Assembly: GCA_008931825.1 (NCBI GenBank) | Contig: QXVZ01026856.1 | Span: forward strand, 17,776 to 81,775 | Length of the DNA stretch: 64,000 nt | Source of the DNA: Phallusia fumigata | Taxonomy: Eukaryota; Chordata; Ascidiacea; Phlebobranchia; Ascidiidae | Direction of reading: 5' to 3' | In this document: positions 21,081-31,399 of the stretch, in pieces | Position numbering within the stretch: position 1 is the stretch's first letter | How the letters are laid out: the number at the start of each line of letters is the position of its first letter | Made by a program: the position numbers and the translations under genes | The notes under the pieces: generated by a model | The model's database searches: none | Seen by the model: the letters and a program-made list of their open reading frames with translations, nothing else | Told to the model about the DNA's origin: nothing

Positions 21081-23773
21081 ATGCCGAAGTGCTTTTCCTG
21101 GTGCAAGTGCAATTCACGCAAAGGAAAAAAGGTTAGTGTACTAGTTTAAAGTTAAAGGCGGATAGGGAACAGCCCTTTTTAATTAAGGAGTTTCGCAGAC
21201 AAACAAACTAAAACATCTCAGCCATTTGTTTCTCTCGTGTTTTGATTTTGTACCACGTTCCACGCTTCTTTCTTTCAACGTTGCGTTCTGCAATTTTGTC
21301 AAACAGACCACAGCATATACGTTTGTTGTGCGAAAGTGTCAAGTGTTACATGAAAACAAAAATACATTTTCTCTTAGAGGAGAGGAAAAGGTCTTGTTGA
21401 CGACGATGACATGTACAATGAAGGAGCGATACCTCTGGTATAAAATTAAATTTCCTTAATTTTACCTGTAAGATTTCCCCTAGTAATTTCCGACAGTTTT
21501 ATAGATTGGCGGCACACTGGAGTCCAATGCAACGGTTCCATTTCAGGTTGTTCACCACGGAACGCCAGAACCCGGTAAGTAACACAATAAAATGTAGGCT
21601 ACCAAGAAATGGGAGGTCGGTACTCTGGGGAAATTAAAAACGGTGGAAAATTGCAGAAAAGGCATAAAATTGTCACTTAGAAAAATCAAAATACATATTA
21701 AGTTCCTCTTTGTGCCTAAAATTGTGATGGAATTTAATCCAAATGCCTTAAAAGTTCCTTTGGCCCGAGAGGCATTTTTCGAAATGACGTTTAAACTTGA
21801 ATATTTAACAACTAATTTTCCACAAAAATATACTTCCAGTAGTTTCTCAGTTTTCATTATTTTGGACCAGTAAATTATTCAAGAGAACTGCCTCCTTCGA
21901 GCTCCTTATGATAAATTGTTTTTTTATCCAAATAGTTTTGGCCTCCTTTGACACCACAAAAGCCATTGTTTCCACACAATCATGTTGTAAGTCGTTTGTT
22001 TCAACACATTCGTGCTCGCGTAAAATTTCGTGCACAACATAGATGGAGATGATACAACTTGCTTACTGTTGTGTTGTTTTAATTGTCATACAAAAAGGGT
22101 GGAACACATATCTAGAATGGAATTTCGGTGCAAGGATTCTGTCTATTTTTGCATCAAATGAAAGGGAAAACTTACATACAATTTTCCTGTCGTTAAGTGG
22201 CTTGCCAAATAATTTACGAATCTCATGTGGCCCTTCAGCCAAAAAGGTTGGACACCCCTGCTTTAAATCTTACGGGTCCTAAATCTCTGACCATTCTTAC
22301 GGGATCCTAAATCTCTGAAAATCCACGGTTTCCCACTTAACCAGTTACTTTGTTATTTCAGTCCTTACACTTGGCGACTTCTATTGCCTCTCGAATGCCA
22401 GTACAGGTAGTACTTGTCCGTCTACGATAGAGTCGCAATCAAATTTGGTTAATCTTGACACACTAGAGGGACCAGATGCCCTAAAATTTCCAACAGAAAA
22501 CGAAGCTGAGTTTAAAAAAGTAGCTGCTAATCTGGTAGCATCAGTAATACGAAGTGCACTGCTTATTAGCTCAACAGAGCTTTATGTTGGAAAAGAAAGT
22601 GTTTTGGATTCAGATGGTGAAGAACAAAGCGAAACATTGTCAGGTAAATAAGTGTGTACATTTTTATAAATCCCTGCTTTTTAAAAAAAATACTTTTGTT
22701 GACGTGTGTATGTGTTTGTATACTTAGGGTATAGTGTTATAGGCATGATTGCTTTGTGCAGGTTTAAGAGAATTTACTAAAGTTTATTGTTATTTCACTA
22801 CATGTAGGCAAAGACTAAAAGTCTGCACATCTTACGGCATTTTTTTAATACATCGATTTATTTTAACCAGCAAAAGGTTCAAAATTTTTGCTGCAACTTT
22901 ATATTGACTAGAACTAGAATAGTCGCAATGAAAAATGGACATGTTTCGATGTTCGTTACCTTTACAAAGGCGTTAGACATAACTAATTTTTAGTGGACGA
23001 AGAAGCGGTTTCAATAATGAGTGAACCAGATATTCCGGAAGACGTTGCTGTTACCAACTTCGTAAGCAATCTATTGAGTGACGTCATAGAAAATATACAA
23101 AGGAAACTGTTTGACAAAAAAGCGGTTGGGGAAAATTACACTCAATTAAAAACAGCTACGTTGCAAAGCAACACAAGCACATATACTGACGTCGACAGCC
23201 TATCGACACAGAATACAGGTATAAGTTTGGTTTTCAGCATTTGTTTGTGCACAGAATAAAAATATCAGGTGCTAAAACTGAACGATTAAACAAGCACGCA
23301 ACGAACGTATTTTACTGTTGCGAGCATGTGTAGCCCTTTACTGCTACCTTGCGGAACTGGATTGTCGGTTAGTAGGGATTTGACCGACATGGTCACTTGT
23401 CAATTCCTGAGTAAAACACGCCCGACATAACGTTCGGTCAAACATCTGACATCTCGCAACGCAGTCGAAATCACCTGTGTAACGTATCACACAAAACAGC
23501 ACTTTCACAGCAAGGAAAAAATTAACAAAATTCTGCTGAATCAAAATTCCAGGCAAGCGTGTTGTAAATTTCGTCAGGACATGACTCAAATAAGTCTGAT
23601 TTCGGCTTGTTTCAAAAAATAATTTAATTAGGCAAATGTTAGCCGCAGACGATGCCACCGAAGATGTGGACAAGATTACTCTCGAATGGGACGATAACGA
23701 CATTCCACCACCCCTCTTCTGTGACATACATCATCCACCTCCTATCACGCTCGTATTTAACCAAGATGGATGA
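21081..23773 (+). CDS. Novel protein with two A-kinase-anchoring (PKA RII-binding-like) helices
   Basis: Five exons: 21081-21131, 21505-21574, 22362-22643, 22994-23218, 23643-23773 (TGA); phases 0,1,1,1 join and total 759 nt (252 aa). Donors include GTAAGT and GTAAAT, and the first three acceptors are good; the last (ATGTTAG) is weaker. The N-terminus MPKCFSWCKC followed by RKGKK is Cys-rich and basic, suggesting palmitoylation and membrane attachment. Exons 3 and 4 each hold one amphipathic helix fitting the known AKAP pattern [AVILSE]xx[AVILF][AVIL]xx[AVIL][AVILF]xx[AVILSE]: AANLVASVIRSA (about residues 95-106) and VTNFVSNLLSDV (154-165). The C-terminal exon is acidic, then Pro/His-rich (DIHHPPP). 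By homology of motif it would tether PKA regulatory subunits, perhaps at membranes; this is inference. No known family recognised. Confidence 0.6.
22215..22256. mobile_element. Solitary hAT-like element terminus
   Basis: GGTTGGACACCCCTG ends a stretch (TGTGGCCCTTCAGCC...) of the type seen at hAT ends. I found no matching partner end or 8-bp duplication, so only a remnant is called. It lies in the second intron of the AKAP-like gene. Confidence 0.3.
22269..22318. repeat. Two-copy tandem repeat
   Basis: CTTACGGGTCCTAAATCTC and CTTACGGGATCCTAAATCTC start at 22269 and 22296, a period of about 27 bp, directly after the hAT-like terminus. Both lie in an intron. Confidence 0.6.
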
Positions 23774-26700
23774 TTCACTTCGACACAGTCCATTTGTTTT
23801 TTATTCGTGTATTCTGCTTTGCGGTCGTAATAGAACTTTCGTTTTTTGCAATATTGAGAGTCACTCTTTCGCCAGGTCGGTTACCAAAAAATACTGTTTA
23901 GCAAAAACTTTAACATAGTTGATTGCGTTTCCTAACAGTAGGGCAACAAGGTCTGACTACTTCAACAATTAGTTGAGTTAATTTATGTTTTCCAAACTAT
24001 GATGAAACTTTTTCAAAACATTCGTTGATTGGAAGTAACAAGTTACCAAACCAACTAATTCCTGAACAAGTTATCATGTTCCACCGCTAGAGAGCGTCAC
24101 AGAACTATGTTTTTTTGTGGGAATTAATTTACACACGTACGGAATTTTAATTTGTTTGACCTGACCGCTTGTTCACCACCATATTAGCACTGTTCAGATT
24201 CATGAGCTTGGCATGCTTAGAAACAAAACGCCAGTCAAATCTATCATCTACATTTAGAAATCACTGCATATCGCTGTAATGTTGTGTTTGGCAACAAGAA
24301 GTGAGTACAATGTTTCCCAGCATCTGCAATGAACCACCAGACAAGACGATACTAAAGTGAGCGAAACGCTTTTTGAAGGAATGTTTCTGCTATAGGAACA
24401 CTAGTAATGGAAGCAGAGACAGCAAGTTTTTGATTAAGGAAATGAGACTGCCATAATACTTATCGCACATAATGTGGCAGTGCCATTTTTCTTCCGGGCA
24501 TTACATCGTTTGTATATAATTTAAGAATTTATTAAGGTGTTTCCGCAAGAGTATCTGATCGTGGCTCACCGGTATACAATCCAGTAGTTCCAAACACACT
24601 GTTTTATTTGGGAGTGGTTGTGATTGTTTAGTGATAGTTTTGCATGTTTGTTCCCAGGCTAGTGATTTAAATGCAAAATAGCAATTTAAGACGTTATCAG
24701 GGCGCGTTAGGGCATGTGAATCCCAACAATCGGTTTTGGTCAGTTGAAGTGTCGTTTTATATTCAAAACGTACCGATTGAGTAAACAAGGAGTAGTTTAA
24801 GAAGTTGTGCTTGGTCTGTTTGCTATGATACTTTTTTCAAAGTTTAGCTGTTCGTTTAAAGCTCGTAGCAAGGTGATTTTCTTGTATTGTTTAGTTAATG
24901 ATTGGTGAAAATGTTACAAGTGTTTGGTTTGTCTTTCAAGGGCCTGTGACGTAAAAAACAAGCATTTCATAGGTCGTCTTTTTATTGACAACGTATTTGC
25001 GCAATGCGTTTATTACTGGAACGTGACATGGGGCGGATGCAAGGTTCAATTATTTATGGTTTATTGAAACAAACTTTGGGGTGACATTCGAGGCCACCTA
25101 AAAGGTTACATGTTACAAAACAATCACAGCACAAAAAACTGCGGGCTTCAAATGAAAGTCAAGCCAGCAATAAGGTTTATCATCACTCCCAAGTCACACT
25201 TTGTCTTTAGTCCCCTTATTTGGCCCCAGCTGATGAACGAGTACGGCCTCTGTGGCATAGCTTGCTACATAACAAAACAGCCCGATTGCGAAACAATGTT
25301 CTCTAAACATGGTTACCCTTCTGTGCTCATAAATTTGCGAGCACAAATTTTTGGAGCGCGTGCTTCGTGTTCGGGTCTTGCACGACGCGAGCCAAAAACC
25401 TCGCCCGGTATGCACTTAGCACGCTGAGAAAGGCCCCGCTACGTTCAGCTGTTGGTTTTAAAAAAAAATTCTCTCAAACGAAACGTTCTTGACGGAGAGA
25501 CATGAGGGTAAACTGAGAGGAAACCCCTGCACTGACCACAAAGAAAAGTGTGATTATTAGTCAGCGATTTGAAGCTGCTTTTAAGGGGTTGATTGCGCTG
25601 TGTCAAAGATATGTACACACGCACTTCACAAAGCGTCATATTGTCGGCGCTCTTTTTAACCTGCGACTTTGGGGTCGCGTAAATATTCTTTAACCTCTTC
25701 AAAAAAGTTATAAATCACATTAAGTTTTGCCATTAACTGTCGAGCTTTCTATTTTAACATAATCAGGGCCCTGGAAAAAGACTAAAAACAAACATTATAA
25801 ATGCGATGTTACAATGACCTAAATGCACATATATCTCGGTGCAGGGTGAAGGTTTGCCGTGTCAAGCTGTCAATCAAAACATTATCGGTGCCGGGTTGGG
25901 TCGGCTCTAAATTTAGCTTGAAGTGGCCAAGTCAGCAGCGGGCCCATGGCCTATTGATAAAAAGGCCGGTCAGGACCACACTGACGCCAACAGTCGTCAA
26001 AAATGTTCCGGTAATAATCCCTTGATTATTATAAACTAAGGCGGTTCGTGTTCGCAGAATTTGTGCGATGTCTTAATCATCCACATGCGGTGGTAAAGTC
26101 GCTTCTTGCGATAACTTGCAATCGCAAGTGTCAAACAAAAAAAGGGTTGGGGCGTCTAAAAATATGCTTTGCTAACTAAACGTTTTGTTAACTCATGATT
26201 GGACGGCTAATATATCAACGTCAGACAAACACACTTCACGAATTTCTTGTACCCATTGAAGGGTCGAGCGTTGACGTCAAACTTAGTATCTGAGAGGCAA
26301 TAATATTGGTCGCCAGAAAAATTGACTCACAAACGATGCATCTGACATTCGTTTCTGCAAACAGCAAAAATTCCCGAGAAAATTGTTGAACCAACATGGT
26401 CACCCCAACGCTTTCGGGCTGCCAGTTCTTCGGATTTCCTGTAGTCATCGTTTTACGGCAAGAGATAAGGTTTGGTCGTATAGCATGTTACTTGGATTTC
26501 TGTAATTTGCTAACATGACTTGATTTTGTGCTCGCTACGAGTCAGCAATTTGTGATGATAGTTGAGGTTGAATGTGTACGGAAAGCGATGAATGACGCAC
26601 ATCACGTTTCATATGCAAACGGCAATCGCGACACAGATTTGTTAACGCACTGAGTGTTGTTAAAAAGTGATTTGTGGAGTGAACCAAATTTAGTTTCCAG

Positions 26701-27668
26701 GCAAATCTATCAGGTTGGCAAAGTGCAGTGGGAGCCGCAAAAAAATTATTAGAGTCGAAATTGTGTAAAAATCCCCAACAGCCGCCTAAAATAAACCATA
26801 AACTCATCGACTGACAGGGAGAACACTATTGTCTTGCTTCTACTTGTGGAACGTGTAGATCACAAAATTTGTGTAAGAGAGTAGGCCTTATGTCTTATTG
26901 TTTGAAGAAACTCCCAGGGTCTTTTAAACAAACGAAGGTGCAAGATTAGGTAATGTAGATTAATGTTAACTATTACTCAACTCTGTGGGGTGTGTACGTA
27001 TGTTGCAAGTTATGAGAAATCGAAGGTATGAATAGCAATAACGCACCAAATGCGATTTCTCTTCGCCCACGAAAATGTGTTTTGTGTACACAAAAACCGA
27101 CATTGACGTCATGGCACCGGTTGTTCGGGTCCCATGGTCTCGCGATTTCTAACGTCCCAGAAGAAACAATGACAAATTAAGGCCTAATTGTGCGTTAGTG
27201 TTTTCCACATCCCGCGAAACAAGGTCGGTCAAATTAATAGCCACACCTCAACGCGCCAAAACGAGTTCCGTCGCAAAGCAAGGCCAGCGGCTCCGAAGCG
27301 GAGCATAAAGGCACACGTCGGAAAAAGCAGTCAGTACAATCGAGCGGTGGTAGCCTGCGGATCGTTGTTCGCTGTTTATCAGTTGTATAACTTGTTCTAA
27401 CATGATATACATGGACAAAGTTCGAAGGTAAGATTTTAGAGTTGGCTGATGAAACAGTTTACTTCGTAAGAAACATTCGAAAAATAAGGCAAAATGCGCC
27501 TGTCAGAAAGGTGTCACATTTTTACTTAAATTTTGCGGCAAGGTGAAGAGAAAAAATGCGGCCGACGTTAAGCTACTTTGACGATTTCTCAGTAGGCTGT
27601 ATCAAACCGGTCAGTCAACAACCTGAGTAACAAAGTTGAGCAAAGCGGAATTTTTGCAAAAGTTGGCA
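23774..27668. other. 3.9-kb intergenic stretch without supported genes
   Basis: Runs from the AKAP-like gene to the GDF8/11-like gene. Open frames are short and lack paired splice sites. A perfect CRE palindrome TGACGTCA lies at 27104-27111, about 630 bp before the GDF start codon. Nothing else recognised. Confidence 0.45.
27104..27111. promoter_or_regulatory. CRE-type palindrome upstream of the GDF8/11-like gene
   Basis: TGACGTCA, the full consensus for CREB/ATF factors. A single site could occur by chance. Confidence 0.25.
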
Positions 27669-27683
27669 TTTTTTTTGTTTTAG
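27669..27683 (+). promoter_or_regulatory. Acceptor-like site in the 5' region of the GDF8/11-like gene
   Basis: A T-rich tract (TTTTTTTTGTTTTAG) ends 30 nt before the upstream ATG (27714) and 54 nt before the ATG I prefer (27738). It fits spliced-leader trans-splicing or a 5'-UTR intron. Confidence 0.4.
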
Positions 27684-27737
27684 CGTTGCACCAGTTGCGG
27701 CGAGACGTAGAGTATGTTTAAATTAATTAATATTAAA

Positions 27738-30065
27738 ATGGATACGTGGAGATGGTGCGTTATGTTTTGCATTCTAATTTCTATGCCGGTATGGGTTAAA
27801 TCCAATCAAATCAGCATTACGACGAACAGTTTCTCAAGATTTGATGCAAAGACAAGTAGAGACTCAAAAACCAGCGACGACCAACCCGAACGCACAATGT
27901 CTGATGGCGAGCAAAGTTTGGTCGCTAGCGACCGAGCAACAATCATTGAGTCACAACGCGGAAAGGTGCCGGATAATAGGACGGCAGAAACCGCGGATGG
28001 CCCGCAAGTTCTTGGTGCCTCAGTAAATGTTGCAATGACGGTGCATAACGGTGTGCTGCCCGAACGTGAACTCAGTACGGGTGACTCCTCTCCGTGTGGA
28101 CGACATAAGGCCTGCTCGATGGAGGAATCTACAATGATTCGTATTGAGAAACTGAAAAGGACTATTTTAAGTAAGCTCAACTTGGAGAGGCCACCCAATG
28201 TTACCGTGTTGCCCCGTAATTCGCCACCAGTACTGGAAATGATGCACAAATACGGAATCCAACGAACCCCTCCCGAATCGGACGTTTACTTAGACGACGA
28301 AATTGTCACCAAAGATGTCGTCGCCATCGCCCGACCACGTAAGTAGTATCCAAGCCTGTTTTAATCCAATTTTTAACTTGTCATCGATGTTGTGAAATAC
28401 CACTTAAGATGATGTGAGGCTTAACTTGTCGTAAATATCTCGTGGCACGTCTCTACCCTACCAGTGATGTAGCCCGGGGCGCTTATACACATATATCAGG
28501 CTAATTTACGCTTGAAACGTAAAGCTGAACCTAAGACTTAAAAAATTATCACAAAAGCTGATGACCTACTTATATCGTCAAAGCCTTAGATGCTTACAAA
28601 AACATGTACAAATAGTTTCAGGCAAAAACTTTAAGAAAACGATTAAATTGGGTTTCTTTTTGAAAAAACATGCCAAGCTATAGTTGCTGTCCAAGAGGGA
28701 CGCAGCTAATCCTTCAACAAGTCGACAAAGATATGCTACCTCGCGTATGGCAGTAGTATGGAAAATCGTCTCTGGCTTAAACATTTTTCGACGCCCTCTA
28801 GGCATTTCGCGCATATTTTCTGGTTGATGTAGGCTCACAAGTTCACGCATCTAACTACTCCCAGTCAATGTGCTGGGATCAACAACATCTTATACACCTC
28901 ACATGAAAACCGCCAAATGCACTGGGCCTGTATGATTATAATAGTTCTATGTCGAAACACATCAATCGCGACTAGTGGTGAAAGCACTTTCACGTTATCT
29001 TTGCGTCACGCAACGATCATATTTCTCATTGTAAGGTTACCAATAAACCCTGTTTGCTTGAAGTAACCACGCAACCGAGCCATAAAATAAAAAGTTTATG
29101 ATATTTTTTCAACACAGCACCATTTCCCGGCGGCATCCAAGATCGAGGTTGTTACTTTCACATTTCCGAAGACACAGTCGGTTACGACGTCAACTCCGCT
29201 TTTTTGTGGATCTTTTTCCGCGAGGTTCGCCTCGGGGTCCCGAGCATCCTGGTGGAGATAAGCAGATATCATGCGCCACGTTTCCCTGGCGAGACGCCGA
29301 TGACATCTTCCTACAAGATTGTTCGATTGCACCCAGAAGGGATTTTTACGTCTGGGTGGAAACGTGTAAATGTCACCGATTTAGTCCGAAGTTGGGTACG
29401 CCAACCAGATGTTAACTATGGGATTAAAATCCGCGCCATTGGACACCCACATGTCATCGTGCTTGAAGAAGAGAGAAACACAACGTCACATGTAAGCAAC
29501 TACTTATGTCTAACAAAATTATAATTTCCGAGAAACAGAGAATGGGTTGCTTGTTTGTGCCATCTGATCGAGTTTCGGACTAGCTTAGCGATGTCGGAAT
29601 GATATTCGTGATAGCGTCAAACATCAAGTGCTATATGGTCAGGATAGCTAATAAAAGATATTGACTTTGTTCCCGCAGAAACCGTTCATCGACATGAAAC
29701 TGACGATGCAGCCGCAGCATCGTAGCAAACGCCACGCTATACGACGCTGTAAAGCGAGCGAAACCAACGAACCGCGATGCTGTCTCTACGACTTGGAGGT
29801 CAACTTTGAAGCGATCGGATGGGATTGGATAATCTATCCGGTTACGTATAACGCAAAGCTCTGCTCGGGCGAATGCACAATGATGCAGGTGGAAAACCTA
29901 CGGAGTAAAGTCCTGCATCACACCGACATTGCGAGGGGAAGAGTATCAAGCTGCTGTGTGCCGAAGAAGATGGCATCAATTAGCATGCTATATCATGACT
30001 CTTCATCAAATATCGTTTTTAGTCGTGTTCCGGACATGGAAATAACAAGCTGCGACTGTCTGTAG
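27738..30065 (+). CDS. MSTN/GDF11-like: Myostatin/GDF11-type TGF-beta ligand precursor
   Basis: Secreted TGF-beta-family signal. Exons 27738-28338, 29118-29491 and 29679-30065 sum to 1362 nt (453 aa); the three-exon layout matches vertebrate MSTN. A signal peptide follows M1 (CVMFCILISMPVWV); an ATG at 27714 would add eight residues. About 100 unconserved residues precede the prodomain inhibitory segment (CSMEESTMIRIEKLKRTIL, from about 126), with LERPPNVT carrying an N-glycosylation sequon. Furin site RSKR (340-343) releases a 110-residue mature domain with all nine cysteines in the GDF8/11 pattern (C, CC, CSGEC, CC, CDC) and NFEAIGWDWII. At the BMP1/tolloid site (QR-D in vertebrates) this protein has IQRT, so the aspartate is missing. 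Known role: activin type II receptor ligand acting through Smad2/3. An invertebrate single ortholog of MSTN and GDF11 is likely. Confidence 0.93.
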
Positions 30066-31378
30066 CGCTTGTACAGTCGCCACGCGCATGGCAACTTATA
30101 AACGCAACAGCATACGGCACCGAAGCCAGTCTTCAAATTAAGAACTATCCACGGCTTTATTAGTACCACAGCGCGTTCTAAGGGCACGGGCAAGGACAAG
30201 GCCACGACGCATTGCGGTGGACTGAAAGCGCTTTTCCCACGAGACACACAAGAGCTATATTCACAGTTGGATGCGTCAGAAGCTGGCAGCGGCCAGTACT
30301 GGGCTATTTCCATTGCACTTCGCGCTGCAAGGTGTTGTTTACTCCTTTAAACTTTCAGACATATTTATTTTTTTAATTTGGACTATCCTGTACATACATA
30401 CACACCGCGTAGTTCTATACCGGTGCTGTTTCTAATTGACGCTGATCGAGATAGACGAGCGACTTGCAAAGCCTGTTAGTAACGTGGTGCCACATGGTGT
30501 CATAAACAATCCACCTTCCAATACATTGCATTCATGTTTTGCAATTAGACTATATCGACTAACACATTCATCTGGTGCTCAATGCAAAACCATGTACTTA
30601 GCAGATAATATTACGTTGTGTTCTTGTTTTTGTTACATACGCAAATAGTTGATTTTGAATCATTCAGTTAAAAATACGAGGTATCATTTTTCCAATTGCA
30701 CTACACAAAGGAACATGAGATCTAAATTCTTCCACGTGCTCTCTTGCCTTTATGTTTTGTTTATTTTCCGTATTTCCCGGCCTACATGTGTTTTCGTTTA
30801 AATGATTTTTTTGTCAAATTGTGTTTTCCGGCATGCAGCGTTTGTTACACTTAACCTACTCATGCATGGCACGACAATGGTTAGCATGCAATTGAAACTT
30901 CTCATTAAAATTAAGAACATGCTCACAAAGCTTATGTTATGGTTCTAAAACGCTGTGATAATCATTGCATATTGTTGCTTCCACTGTAGCTATGCAACCA
31001 GCCAGTTGTTAGTTTTTACAGTTGTTAGTTTTTCCCAGTCTAAATTATGGTGCTCAATAAGGTCTGCCAACAGAAAGAGAACTGACAATTTCAAGTTTGT
31101 GTGTGCCAAAGATTTGTGCCAAATTATGTGTGTTTTGAGAATCCTAACTTATTATCTGGTTTTGTATTGCAATATTTTTCACCTTTACTGCTTCAAGCTA
31201 GTTTCGGATTCTTTGATTGTCGTTCTGTACATTGAGATAAAGCTTTTATTGCGCAATTGCTTGACTTCTTGGTCTACGTATGTTTGACTTTTTGCCTTTA
31301 GATGTGCTTTCATCCAACGTTCTTTTCTTTTTCTTTGTTTTAGCCTTTGTGACAAGTATTTTTTGGTGATTTTTTTCC

Positions 31379-31384
31379 AATAAA
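31379..31384 (+). promoter_or_regulatory. Candidate distal poly(A) signal
   Basis: AATAAA after a T-rich stretch, 1.3 kb downstream of the GDF8/11 stop codon. It could end a long 3' UTR; ownership is uncertain. Confidence 0.3.
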
Positions 31385-31399
31385 GTTCATAAATGTGCC

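Noticed and set aside
23344-23727. 127-codon minus-strand frame near the AKAP-like gene end
   Set aside because: Overlaps the terminal exon antisense and shows no protein-like features.
27806-28249. 147-codon minus-strand frame over GDF8/11 exon 1
   Set aside because: Antisense shadow of the prodomain exon with no splice sites or family features. The same applies to 29993-30313.
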